In this document: positions 13,115 to 35,925 of the stretch, in pieces
Numbering within the stretch: the first letter of the stretch is position 1
Layout: the number at the start of each line of letters is the position of its first letter
NCBI GenBank assembly: GCA_949825025.1
Contig: OX463778.1
Span: forward strand, 25,911,551-25,975,550
DNA from: Siphlonurus alternatus
Taxonomy: Eukaryota > Arthropoda > Insecta > Ephemeroptera > Siphlonuridae
Length of the DNA stretch: 64,000 nucleotides
Reading direction: 5' to 3'
Notes under the pieces: model-generated
What the model was told of the DNA's origin: nothing
The model's database searches: none
The model's input: only the letters and a program-made list of their open reading frames with translations
Program-made: the position numbers and the translations under genes

Positions 13115-14993
13115 AAAAAAAAAATCTAAATGTATGAATATATAGTGGTTAAAAGTTGAAAGACTATTCCGATCACTTTAACCCCAATAATGTATACACT
13201 CATCAACTTGCAAAATTTCCCTTTGCAGACATGTTAATCACCATGCCCTATGTTATTCTTATGAGACATGATGATTAATATGGCTGCAAGTGGAAATTTT
13301 CCGAGACGACGTTGAGTGGTTAGCATGATATGCTGGCATTGAACTGTTCAAGCAACGTCGAGCACATGGATGCTAGAAACGTAAAGTTAAAAAATTTGTC
13401 TGCAATGCAGGTTGCCTATTTTAAAAAATACCCGAACAGCTGATTTTCTATCCACATTTTAAGACGCCTTACAATACGGTCAAAATGGAAAAAATACTTT
13501 ATATTAGAACAATGGATCATGGTGCACAACTGAGGTGGTGCCGTTGAATTCATCAGCGGTGCTGGTTAATTTGACTATAAAATAATTAAAATCAAATCAA
13601 ATGAGGTGGCCAGCTTGACGGTTTTCCAGTTACCTCAAACCTTTAAATACACAATATAAATGTGAATTGCATCCCAATCATTGCATGGTGATGCCGTGGG
13701 TTGGTGCAGTTTATTTTAGTGGTGCATCATTACATTAATTTTAATTAATAAATCCGTCATCGCCGTCTTCGCGCGAGGCGATTGAGGTAGGGAGAACGCG
13801 CGATTTTTTCAAACTCGTATTTTTAAACTTAGAATATTTCTCAATTCTGCGGAACACTCGCAATCGCTTATTTTCTCGAATCTATACTATTGCAATGTAA
13901 AGTTCTGTTTGTATGGTTAAAGTTAAGTTATGGTTAATACACTTGTGTATTGGAGAGTTTGCATGATTTACTGGCTTTCAATATGCTGATTTAAAAATTT
14001 AAAATTGTAATAAAGTGTTACACGTGTAAGAGTAAATATTGTTACTTTTTATTTTATCATTATAATATTAATTACAGCTGATTCGTTTTGTATCACAGAG
14101 TTGAAACATGACTTTTTTTTTTCGCAATTTTATTTGGACGAGAGGATACAGCTTTTACTTCTTATACAGTAAATGAGAAAAACAATACAGATATTATGAA
14201 GACGAATAATGAAGAAATTGTTAACCTTTTTTAGATGCTAGGCCTCGTTTGAATTTTAAAAAGTAATCTGAGGGGATCAGTCAGTGCAGAACATGATATT
14301 TTAATTAAATATATTGCAATTTTATTCCTTATTAGTTCAACATTTTAATAATACACATTCTGTATAACATTATAATAGTTTGAGTATATATAATAGGCAA
14401 ATATGCACTTACTAATTTTTTAAAGCAACTTATTATTATTATTTTTTTTAAAGTGCTATTTTGCAGTAGAAAGGTACCCGACATAAAGTTTGTATTAACA
14501 GATTAGCATTGTAATAGTTATCAGGTCTGTTTCGTGTGCTATTTTATGTAACATTCCTCACAGAAAAATGTATTGTGCCTTTACAATGGAATGTTAATAT
14601 AGTAGGAACGCTATAGTGTAATTTATTTTAAATATTTTTATTGATAAAAAACAACAATACAGTCCTATACCAAGGCTGGAAGCCTTATAGAGTATAGGTA
14701 CTGTTTTACAATCATCTTATATTTTAGATTAATTAAATTATTTTATTTATGTTTATTTTAGTGTTGGTTAATAAGGGTTTTATAGGGTAAGAAAATTATT
14801 ATATTTATAGATCATTTTTGAAAATAAATATTACGTTGATTGATTGGTTGATATTTCGGAGCAATTAACACATTTTGGTCAAGTATGCCCTAAGTGCATT
14901 AATACAGTATACAGTATAATATTGTATCATGTTTAATTTTTAAGGTAATTATAAGTTTTTTGTCTCTATGTTGTATTATGTACATCCACATGA

Positions 14994-15036
<43 letters not shown>

Positions 15037-15243
15037 ACAGCCAAAATTTCTACGCACAGAGACATGATCCGAGTCTTATAGAGTGAATTACGCTGACGTC
15101 ATGCCCCTGGTATAATAGAGGGAGCTCTCTGATCGAGGTGCGCCAGAATGCAAATAATTATATTGTGCTGGCATATAATAAACAAAGTGAATTTTTTGTT
15201 TAGTGGTTTTACCAAAAGCTATATACTAGACTTTGGTTTTTAC
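13115..15243. other. Intergenic DNA without recognised genes
   Basis: AT-rich sequence with no exon-like open frames on either strand. Nothing is seen beyond short A/T homopolymers and a small (AAAT)n tract near 14993-15037. Confidence 0.5.
14993..15037. repeat. (AAAT)n microsatellite
   Basis: About eleven AAAT units in intergenic DNA. Confidence 0.95.
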
Positions 15244-15639
15244 TTAAGGGTAAGATAACACGAACAATCGATTGTTGTAGTCCCATTTGATTAACATGTA
15301 AACCTTAGCAACCTCATAACAATTCTGAATTTTTTTTTGAGAGACAGTTTAGCACCAAAAAAATGTGTAAAAAATTTCAAAACAATCGGACGATTCAATT
15401 TTTTTAAATTAATTTTTTAAATTTTCAGTATAGGGCTTTCCCATGCATGGAGACCTAAACTAAGAAATTAATTTAAAAAAATTAAATCGTCCGATTATTT
15501 TGAAATTTTTTCCACATTTTTTTGGTGCTAAAAACTGTCTCTCAAAAAAAATTCAGAATCATTATGAAGTTGCTATAAGGTTTACATGTAAATCAAATGG
15601 GACTTCAACAATCGATTGTTCGTGTTATCTTACCCTTAA
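15244..15639. mobile_element. TTAA-bracketed palindromic MITE, copy B1
   Basis: A palindrome of 396 bp bounded by TTAA. Arms start TTAAGGGTAAGATAACACGA and include GATTAACATGTAAACCTTA and TTGGTGCTAAAAACTGTCTC. The loop near 15430-15450 holds CCCATGCATGG. The outer 15-20 bases match those of 42347-42701 and 18985-19812, tying several internal sequences to one terminal signature. Confidence 0.85.
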
Positions 15640-16137
15640 CTGCAATAAACAAAATAAATCAGGTTTAAGTACTGTAAGAATATGGAACAGTACACGGTAG
15701 AACTCTTAGAAAAAAACTCGCCACCAAAAAGCTATAAGTGTATTTTTTTCCACTCAATTGTTCCTATATTTTCAAAAACGATCTTGCCCAATATTCTCTT
15801 TCTCCCTCCCCTCTTTCTGCTGCGAGCAGGTAGCGACTAACTGTATCTCTCTTCCCGAGTCTCATTTAAAAATAAGCAGCAATCAAGTCTATATTATTTC
15901 CTCAGTCGCCAACTATTATAAATATGATAACATGTGAAATAAATAAATAAAATGAACTTATGAGAGGAAGTTAATTGAAAAAGAAAGAATGGAAAAAGAA
16001 ATTAATCTAAATTTACTGACGAAAAGAATAGAAAAATATACCGAATTCTAAATTTTAGTTCAAATAAGTTACGAGTCTTCAGTAAAATTGTTAATACATA
16101 TGTAATATGTGCACATGTATAGAATTTTACAAAAATG
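15640..16137. other. Intergenic DNA between two elements
   Basis: A/T-rich sequence with no supported gene. Weak GAAAAAGAAA-type repeats after 15975 may be degenerate units of the neighbouring minisatellite foldback. Confidence 0.4.
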
Positions 16138-16490
16138 AAGATATAGGAAAAGGGAAGGAAATGGACCGAAAAAATAAAATGATAAAATAAATAGACACAT
16201 ATATTATGTGTCAATATTCTCTTTAAAAAAATATTTAAATCGAATGTTAAAAATTGAAAACGGAAAAGGAAATGAATTCAGAAGAAATGTATCGAAGAGG
16301 AAATGAACCGAAATAGGTGTGCGATGTTGCCAATAGCATTTTTTTGAGCTGCGCCTTTTCTTTGAGGCGGAGCTAACCCCCTCCACGACGTTTTAAATTT
16401 CGGTTCATTTCCTCTTCGGTTTATTTCTTTTCGGTTTATTTCCCTTTCGGTTTATTTCATTTTCGGCTGATTTCCTGTATCCCTCGCGGG
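16138..16490. mobile_element. Foldback element built of the 17-bp minisatellite (copy 2)
   Basis: Left units include GGAAATGGACCGAAAA and GGAAATGAACCGAAATAG. The core (about 16316-16395) contains GATGTTGCCAATAG and two inverted GC blocks. Right units include TTCGGTTCATTTCCTC and TTCGGTTTATTTCC, ending near CTGTATCCCTCGCGGG. The core is the reverse complement of the 12.7-kb core in layout (TTGGCAACATCGCACACC against CTGGCAACACTGTACAC), so both belong to one family. Confidence 0.75.
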
Positions 16491-16766
16491 CCATGCTTTT
16501 ACCTTATCTATGGCCAGGAAAAATGAATACATAAAAATATTGCACCATCATTCAAAATGCAATTAATGCAGCATTTATTAATATGATATAAATATTATAA
16601 ATATAACATACATTTAATATAAATTTATAAAAAAGTATATAAAAATATAAATATAAATGATACAAAATATAAAATAATATTAAAATATTAATATAATATA
16701 ATATTTAATATAATATTAAATTTTTTTTATAAAAATTGAAGCATATTAATACAACATTATATATAC

Positions 16767-16797
<31 letters not shown>

Positions 16798-18984
16798 TTA
16801 AAATGTATATATGATGTACGTTGCAATATTTATGCATTTATTATGCATAATTTACTGCATTTTGATTGGTGCAATTTTTTCATTTTCTCCTATGAAATAT
16901 AAAGTGGTGTTCCCAAAAATATTTATACATTGCATTGAAGTCTGTTTGTAACTAGGTTTCTATCTAAAACATATACTACATTCTTTTCTTCACCTTTCTC
17001 AAAGAAAAGAAAGGTTTATGAATGAGGATAGCAAGGGTTGGGGGAGTAAAATACAAGTTATTTTCTTGAGTTCGTTTACCCTTCTGACCTGCGCGCGACA
17101 GTGAAAATTGTTGTAATTATATAACAATGAAAACTTATAAAAAATTAATCTATATTTTATTAGGAAAATTATGAATCATAATAAAGTATATTGATTTCGC
17201 TTTTTCATTATTATTCAATAAATTTAATTTCAGTCTCTCCAAGTATAGATGATCGTCATGAAACACTTGAAAAGTATTGCTTGAGAGGATACAAAAAAAA
17301 AAAAGGAAGGATTATTATAATAAACAGATTCAGATTTCAAATTCATCGTTATATAATACACAGGTCGAGAATATTTTAATTACTTTTTAAAATATTAAGT
17401 TTGGAGGGAGTTTTATCATTAAAACCACACAAAAAAATTGTATATATAATATATAAATATTTGAAAAATATATATCATAATAATTTTGATAAAAAAAAAT
17501 GTGCCTTGAAAATTAATTTTTATTAAAAAAAATTTGATCATTTTACGCGTACAGCAACGCATTCAGTACGTAACGCCTGCTCTTTTTTTCCCTTCTCCCC
17601 ATCCTCCCCCGTCCTCTCCGGACCCAGGAAGGAAGTGAAGAAAAAAAAACTGCAGCTCGCGAATGCAAGCAGTAGCAGCGCGGGGCAATTGCACATTCTA
17701 CCTCATGATAGCAGCATTCGCACTCATGATGTGGTCCACGGACAGGAGCAAAATACATTGAATTTCAATGTGAAAGAGTTACTATAACAATAAAAAATAG
17801 TTTCTTTTTTCTAAACGTCACATTTTTAATTTAATTTATAATTTGACATAATTAAAAATACATCTAAAAAATTAATCAACAGTTCTTTATTAGTTTGAGC
17901 ATACATTAGCATTTTATTCATTTTCCATAAATTTAATTTTTTTACTCCTTCCAGTAGATAATTGACATGATAAAACTGAAAAAGTATAGCTTGAAAGGAT
18001 ATAAAAAATATATGATTTTATATGTCCGATTGGTGATTATAGTATTCAGATTTATCCTATATAAAGCCGATAATGTATTTTTTTAAATTAATTAGGTTAG
18101 TTTCTTTATCTATATATTATACAAAAAAGCAACAAAACATTTTTTGATACCTATTAATTACTACAAAAATTAAATTTATTTAAAAAAAATAATTCATAAT
18201 AATAACAGAGAATGCTGTATACAAAACACTCTGTTACCATATTTCTATTTTCTATTCAATTTACAGTACAATACTTTGGAGTCGACCTCACAATGCACTC
18301 GTCACGGCACGCATGGCACGTAAAGGACGCACTCGCAACGGCACGCCTGCCCTCCTTGTTTCTTTCCTTGCCTTCAGCTTTTGCTCTCCAGTAAAATGTT
18401 GCATACTTTTAATTGCTATAACTCCATATATAATGAATATTTTAAATAATGAATCGGTAGAAGGCACAGGCAAACAACACGTTTAAGCCCTAAGTTCAAC
18501 AAAAACGCTTAATTTTCTTTATTTTCATTGCTAATGCCGAATAAAAATCACCGAATCCCGTATCTTTTTTACTATAGGCAGGTAGCGACATCTCATTTAA
18601 TTTCAGTTGCATTTTTTCATAGCGACAGACCTTAACAGCTGGTTTTAAGAACTTGATGCCGTTTGATGACCGCGCATTATCGTTTTAGCATTTGGAAGTA
18701 TCTTTTTTTATTTTTTATTTTTCAAAGAAGACTAAGATAAATATTTTTTCACTGTAACTCAGGCGCCAATCCAAAGACAAAAAAATACTGCAGTGTGTGG
18801 GCAATATCTATTAATAACACAGAAAAACTATAGATATTTATTACTTAACGATAATTAAAATATATATAAAAAAAAACAGGAATGGACTGCTTACAAGTTA
18901 GTTATAATGATAACTTTTTTCAGCTTTAACTTTTTTTTTAATTGTTAAATTTTAAATTGTTTACAAGGAGCTGAACACAAAAAC
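16491..18984. other. Intergenic AT-rich DNA
   Basis: No gene is recognised. A long A/T stretch (16555-16860) includes a (TA)n run near 16770-16798. GC-richer islets occur at 17540-17760 and 18285-18400, but neither matches the missing C-terminal part of NAA15 on the minus strand. Short frames here lack domains. Confidence 0.45.
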
Positions 18985-19214
18985 TTAAGGATAAAAGATA
19001 ACGCAGATCAGCTGATCGCCGTAGTCTATTTGATTAACATGTAAGCCAAAGCAGACTCACAAAAAATCTGACCTTTTTTGTGTTACAAAAAATCTGACAT
19101 TTTTTTGGTTAGTATCTAGAATTGATAAAATAACAAAAAAAGAAGAACAATTTGTTGAGCTATTTTTTTAATTTATTTTTGTTTAGTTTAGCTCTCCATG
19201 TGAAAGTTCTTGGA

Positions 19215-19590
19215 AGACATTCACGAATCACTTTAACCCCCACTTAAGCCTCAATTTTTATCCCTGGTTCTAAACCTGGTGCTAAACCAGGGGCTAAAGG
19301 CGGATTCAGATGGCGACGAAGGCGATGCGACGCGATTTTGTCACACAAGCTGTGAAATCCTATGCGGAAGCGAATTCGCCATTGAGGCGGCGAATATCGC
19401 GTTAAATTACGATGTTCTTTTTTTTATTCGCCAAATATGGCCGCCAATGGATGTTACAGCAAGTGCGCATTATTCGCTTCGCGTCGCAGGCTGGAAATCG
19501 CCATGTGAATCCGCTTTAACCACAGAGACTAACCATGTAGGGATAAAAATTGAGGCTAAAATTGGTGGTTGAAGTGCTTCGTGAATGTCT
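19215..19590. mobile_element. Nested palindromic element (middle layer)
   Basis: Ends AGACATTCACGAATCACTTT and its near complement AAGTGCTTCGTGAATGTCT face each other. Next inside are CAATTTTTATCCCTGGTT and AGGGATAAAAATTGAGGC, again complementary. It is non-coding and interrupts the outer TTAA element. Confidence 0.75.
19295..19518. mobile_element. Nested palindromic element (inner layer)
   Basis: Inverted ends TAAAGGCGGATTCAGATGGC and GCCATGTGAATCCGCTTTA enclose a GC-richer centre with GCGACGCGA and TTCGCTTCGCGTCGC. This is the innermost of three nested inserts, so it is likely the youngest. Confidence 0.7.
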
Positions 19591-19812
19591 CGCCTTATAT
19601 ACTATAATAATAAAAAAAAAAAAAAAAAAAAAGTGGTAAAAAATCTCAACAAATTGTTTTAAATTTTTTTTGTGACGTTTAGATACTAACATCTAATATA
19701 TCTAACATATAATTTAGATACTAATTTCAGAATTTTTGTGAGTCTGCTTAGTTTTACATATTAATCAAATGGTACTACATCAATCAGCTGATCCATGTTA
19801 TCTTACCCTTAA

Positions 19813-20740
19813 TTAACTGCAAGTTTTTTTTATACTAGCTGCTATGAAATGAGTAAAAACTTTATCAGTTATCAGTGAACTCAAAAAAGCTCAGTGTATC
19901 TAAATCAAGAAAACGAATGAGGAAAAAAAAAAAAAAAAATGTTAAAAATTTGTTTTGAATTATTACCGGTAAGTAATGAGGATTGTATAAATATATCTGG
20001 ATACCAGATTATGGCTGAAAATACATATACCAAGATGAGTTAAGAAAATGTCTCAAATAATAATTATCCAGCATAAAGTTAAAACCTATAGATACAAGCA
20101 CAATTTCTACTTGAAGACATTGATAATGAACATAAAGTGGCTATGGTTATCAGCTATTCAGCATCATTATCAAACCTATCATCTAATTATCTAACGGAGC
20201 ATTATGGCATGATAAATTATTTCATCGAAATATGATATTAAAATACAAAAATGATTATACATATTCTTATTTGAGCCTGACCCCCATAAATAGTTGTCTA
20301 CAGCTATATCAAATGAGTGCACTAATAAGCTTTACTGACTTACAGCTTCAAAATGCACTCATATGATTTTGCAGACAACTTATTTTTGCACACTATCGTG
20401 GTACGTAAATAGCTCATTATTCTGGACGAGGAAAAAAACATGCTTCGCATACTGTGAATCCTTGCATAAATGTTATAGGCAGTGTTCTCTTTTTGCTTGT
20501 GTCCACCTTATATTTGCTCAATGTGGAAATAAAAATACCTATCATCATGGCTTTAAAGTTGGCATTGAGCAACTGTAGGAAGTGTGCTCCAGATTTTTGT
20601 TCCACCCTCTTAGCACTTGTTTTATAAGATCATTTTTTTAGGTCATCAGTTAAAATACATTGAGGAGTGACCGATTTAGCACTCTTCTCTGAAAGAAAGA
20701 AGGTATTCTGGCCTTCCAGATAAATAGTTCAGTGTCTTAC
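19813..20740. other. Downstream NAA15 intron or 3' flank
   Basis: AT-rich sequence in which no minus-strand exon matching the NAA15 C terminus was found. Short frames on both strands near 20363-20605 lack family similarity. Confidence 0.45.
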
Positions 20741-31960
<11,220 letters not shown>

Positions 31961-32115
31961 GGTGTGTTGTTGTGTGAGGTGCAGGGGCCGCTAAATATTC
32001 GGCAAATAAAATTATTCTCACAAAACCTCGTGGCTTCAAAATGCAAGATGGAGAACTACCAGTCACGTGATCGGAAATGTAAAATGTATAATCGAAGGGA
32101 AATGACGTCATAGAG
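31961..32115 (-). promoter_or_regulatory. NAA15 upstream region with E-box and CRE
   Basis: Upstream of the minus-strand ATG are a palindromic E-box TCACGTGA at 32063-32070 and a full CRE TGACGTCA at 32103-32110, with AAGATGGAG near 32046. No TATA box is obvious, which fits a housekeeping gene. Promoter function is inferred from position and motifs. Confidence 0.5.
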
Positions 32116-32904
32116 ATTTAAGCTTTTACATTCAGCCAGTAGATGGCTCATGCTACAAGAATTTACAAAAAACACAATTTTTTTTTTTTTTTTCACAAGC
32201 ACGTACAAGCACAGAGATAATACATACAAGAATTACAAGAAGAGTGTGCAAGACAGCAGAGATAACGCAAGACAGCACACGAGGTTACAGGTTCCAGCGA
32301 AGTTCACCGCCGTTCACGTACCTGACGTAGTATTTATCGCGCGTATGGGAAATTTTTAAAACCTTTTTATTGTTTATTTGAAATTAGTTAAAATGGCTAA
32401 TAGTGGCTGAATGATCATGATGCGTTATTCTGCTATATATAGTTCCATATTGAATTCATATATATATATTATGTGCATGCATATTTCTGTCTGCTAGCTG
32501 TCAAGTCTTGTCGTTATAATTTCTATATCCTGTTACTCGAAATCTATCAACAGACATGTCCAGTCTAGTTTTATCATGGTTCCTGCAGCAGTCGATCTCT
32601 CTCGCATGACTTTTGCAGACCGTCGCAAAATTTAACATTCCACAGTGACGGCAGTGATCCGGCCAATAGTGAACCAGAGGTTTCAGGTTTAATTGTCTGC
32701 AATAAATATTAAATATGCATGCCGAGCAGTACATAACGTATAAAATTTAAATTATTTAATACATAATTATTATTTTAATTAAGAGACTTAAATGACTGAA
32801 TCTAACGGATCTATATAGCTAACCGCTGCTCCCGGCTCTTCGTGGACCCGACTTTTTGTGAGTCTTCCAAACCGGGGCGATATATATATATATATATATA
32901 TATA
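32116..32904. other. Intergenic DNA
   Basis: AT-rich with no supported gene. It ends in a (TA)n tract (about 32880-32904) adjoining the large foldback element. Confidence 0.5.
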
Positions 32905-33159
32905 CAGAGTGAACCACAATTCGCGTGCCAACTTCTTTCGTAAATTTGGTATTGCAAAAATTTTCGTACAAACTTCAAATTTGGTACACTTGTAGCTGAG
33001 GGTTGTAAAAATTAGTCGAGGGTGTTAAAATTTTTATTGGATACCAATAACACCCCTTTCAGGGGTGGTTTTTAAAAAAATTATTTTCGCCTTATGGGAA
33101 TTCAATGTTAAATACAACTTTTTTTGAAATCATCGGAATTTTGCGGAAAAAGTTTCTAG

Positions 33160-33775
33160 CATAGGGTAATTGACCATCCTGAACTCAGAAATAATTTTAG
33201 ATTTTTTCCCCGACGCACCCCTGAGGGTGGAGACCTACCCCTAAAATCCATTTTCCTTAAAAATTGTGCTAAAATTATGAAATTAATTTTCAAGGGGTAA
33301 TCGAACCTCCTGAACTCGGAAATAATTTTAGATTTTTTCCCCGACGCACCCCTGAGGGTGGAGACCTACCCCTAAAATCCATTTTCCTTAAAAATTATGC
33401 TAAAATTATGAAATTAATTTTCAAGGGGTAATCGAACCTCCTGAACTCGGAAATAATTTTAGATTTTTTTCCCTGACGCACCCCTGAGGGTAAAGACCTA
33501 CCCCTAAAATCCATTTTTCTTAAAAATTGTGCTAAAATTATGAAATTAATTTTCTAGGAGTAATCGACCCTCCTGAACTCGGAAGTAATTTTAGATTTTT
33601 TCCCCGACGCACTCCTGAGGGTGGAGAACTACCCCTAAAATCCATTTTCCTTAAAAATTGTGATAAAATTGTAAAATTAATTTTCAAGGTGTACTCTACC
33701 CTTCTGAACTCGGAAATAATTTTAGATTTTTTCCCTAACGCAACCCTGAGGGTCAACGGCTACCGACCATATCTT
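33160..33775. repeat. Left 131-bp tandem array
   Basis: Five units with the order GAACTCGGAAATAATTTTAG, then GACGCACCCCTGAGGGTGGA, then ACCTACCCCTAAAATCCAT. Neighbouring units are nearly identical and the innermost is the most diverged, which suggests turnover by unequal exchange or slippage. Confidence 0.92.
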
Positions 33776-34324
33776 TTCTCCTTAATAATCGAGTAGAAAT
33801 TGTGAATTAAATTTTTTTCGGAATTTATCAAAATCTTTCATAAAAAAAAATCACAGACTCACCTCTTCACTTGCAGCATGACGATGGATGTGTTCACCGT
33901 TAATTGCATGGCGTGAAGGCACATGTTGGTCTGCACAACGAGGCTATGTGTGCTCTTAACAACTGAGATGTAACCAATTCCACATAACGTCTGTCACTTT
34001 TAGCTCGTCAATGGTCTCAAATCTCTTTCTGAAGAAAAATGTTCACAAGAAGAGATTTGAGACGAATTGACAAACAGAAAGTGGAGATCAGACGTTGCAT
34101 GGAATTAGTCACACCTCAGACGTTAGAGGCTATGCACCTACACACATAGCCACGTTGAGCGGACCAACATGTGCCATCACGCCAATTAACGGTGGACACA
34201 TTGAGTGAAACCACTGTCATGCTGCAAGTGAAGGGGTCAGTCTGGGATATTTTTTCTCTGAAAAATTTCGATACATCCTGAAAAAAAATTAATTCGCAAT
34301 TTCTACTCGATAATTAAGAAAGAA

Positions 34325-34930
34325 GGATATGGTGGGTAGCAGCTAGTTTCCCCTCAGAGTTGCATCGAGGAAAAAAATCTAAAATTAGTTCCGAGTTCAG
34401 GAGGGTCAATTACACCTAGGAAATTAATTTCACAATTTTTAAGGAAAATGGATTTTAGAGGTAGGTCTCCACCCTCAGGGGTGCGTCAAAGAAAAAATTT
34501 AAAATTATTTCCGAGTTCAGGAGGGTCGATTACTCCTTGAAAATTAATTTCATAATTTTAGCACAATTTTTAAGAAAAATGGATTTTAGGGGTAGGTCTC
34601 CACCCTCAGGGGTGCGTCAGGGAAAAAAATCTAAAATTATTTCCGAGTTCAGGAGGATCGATTACTCCTTGAAAATTAATTTCATAATTTTAGCACAATT
34701 TTTAAGGAAAATGGATTTTAGGGGTAGGTCTCCACCCTCAGGGGTGCGTCGGGGAAAAAATCTAAAATTATTTCCGAGTTCAGGAGGGTCGATTACCCCT
34801 TGAAAATTAATTTCATAATTTTAGCACAATTTTTAAGGAAAATGGATTTTAGGGGTAGGTCTCCACCCTCAGGGGTGCGTCGGGGAAAAAATCTAAAATT
34901 ATTTCTGAGTTCAGGACGGTCGATTACCCT
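34325..34930. repeat. Right 131-bp tandem array (inverted)
   Basis: Five units in the opposite orientation to the left array. The innermost spacing is 120 bp and the other three are 131-132 bp. The outer units are nearly identical to the outer units of the left arm. Confidence 0.92.
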
Positions 34931-35184
34931 ATGCTAGAAACTTTTTCCGCAAAATTCCAATGATTTCAAAAAAAGTTGTATTTAACATTGAATTCCCATA
35001 AGGCGAAAATAATTTTTTTAAAAACCACCCCTGAAAGGGGTGTTATTGGTGTCCAATAAAAATTTTAACACCCTCAACTAATTTTTACAACCCTCAGCTA
35101 CAAGTGTACCAAGTTTGAAGTTTGTGCGAAAATTTTTGCAATACCAAATTTACGAAAAAAGTTGGCACGCGAATTGTGGTTCAC

Positions 35185-35188
<4 letters not shown>

Positions 35189-35224
<36 letters not shown>

Positions 35225-35769
35225 TATTATAATATATATATCATATGTATATTTTTTTTTATTCATTATAAATAAACATAATACATTTCATTATTTATAC
35301 AAAGAAAATTTATACCTCAATCATGAGCTAAAGCTCGAGAAGAGGAATGAAAAATTTGTTTCATCTGCATCTGGATTAAATGAGAAGTTGATGTAGCTTA
35401 TTCATGTAAATTAACACTATAATTATTATATACCGATTGTATAAAATATTATATATATAATAAATAATTAATTACTGGGGGTATACAGAATTTACAGAAA
35501 TTTAATTAATTAATGCTTATGAGTTATGAGAGTCTTGAGAAAATGTTTCCCCTTCCCCCTCCCGAACTTTCATGTTCTCATACTTCTCATCATGACTTTT
35601 TCTCATCAGTTCTCATTCCTCATTCGATATCCCTTCAATGGCGGGGGTAGGGGTCTCGATCGCCACCCACCCTGCGCGCCTATAATAACCAGACAGAACC
35701 CGCATTTTGCATGTTGCAACTTGCAGCAAATCATCTCTTCAATAAGTCCATCAGTGCTCTCCCAGCTCC
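35189..35769. other. Spacer between two foldback elements
   Basis: Starts with a (TA)n tract and AT-rich DNA, becoming GC-richer from 35550. No gene is supported. The last nine bases, CCCAGCTCC, are the left copy of the target duplication of the next element. Confidence 0.6.
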
Positions 35770-35775
35770 GGTAAG

Positions 35776-35925
35776 CGGACCAAATACCCCCGGACGAAAT
35801 ACCCCCGGACCAAATATCCCCGCCCGGACCGGACGAAATACCCCCGGACGAAATACTCCCGGACGAAATATCCCCGGACGAAATACTCCCGGACGAAATA
35901 CCCCCGGACGAAATACCCCCTTGTA
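35776..35925. repeat. Left 15-bp minisatellite of the MULE-like foldback
   Basis: About nine units of GGACGAAATACCCCC, with CCAAATACC and ATATCCCC variants and one scrambled unit (CGCCCGGACC). The pattern of TACCCCC, TACTCCC and TATCCCC variants mirrors the right end. Confidence 0.93.

Larger units (their letters stand above)
18985..19812. mobile_element. TTAA-bracketed MITE (copy B2) carrying nested insertions
   Basis: Outer inverted repeats start TTAAGGATAAAAGATAACGC on the left and read TTAAGGGTAAGATAACATGG on the reversed right end; both continue with GATCAGCTGAT, GATTAAYATGTAA and GCAGACTCACAAAAA. The arms are interrupted by a second palindromic element at 19215-19590, itself holding a third at 19295-19518. 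Confidence 0.8.
32905..35188. mobile_element. Large foldback element with five 131-bp units per arm
   Basis: A 2.28-kb inverted repeat with outer ends CAGAGTGAACCACAATTCGC and its complement, both abutting (TA)n tracts. Each arm has about 250 bp of unique terminal sequence followed by five tandem units of about 131 bp (CTGAACTC markers at 33179, 33310, 33441, 33573 and 33704; GAGTTCAG markers at 34393, 34513, 34645, 34776 and 34907). A centre of about 480 bp (33780-34260) is a weaker palindrome. No transposase frame is seen; the open frames inside are made by the repeat units. The superfamily is not determined. Confidence 0.9.

Noticed and set aside
12655..13116. 153-codon plus-strand frame reading repeated SFSVYFLFG-type sequence
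   Set aside because: It is the translation of the 17-bp minisatellite with a non-multiple-of-three period; no domain and no start context.
17543..17758. GC-rich minus-strand frame considered as a missing NAA15 exon
   Set aside because: Composition (Cys/His/Arg-rich) and lack of suitable splice sites do not fit the NAA15 C terminus.
20676..20740. NAA15 ending by reading through the exon 11 donor
   Set aside because: The 21 extra residues resemble no NAA15 terminus and the donor is good; kept only as a possible retained-intron form.
34537..34803. 88-codon frame with repeated SPPSGVRRGK motif
   Set aside because: Product of the 131-bp tandem units in the foldback element.
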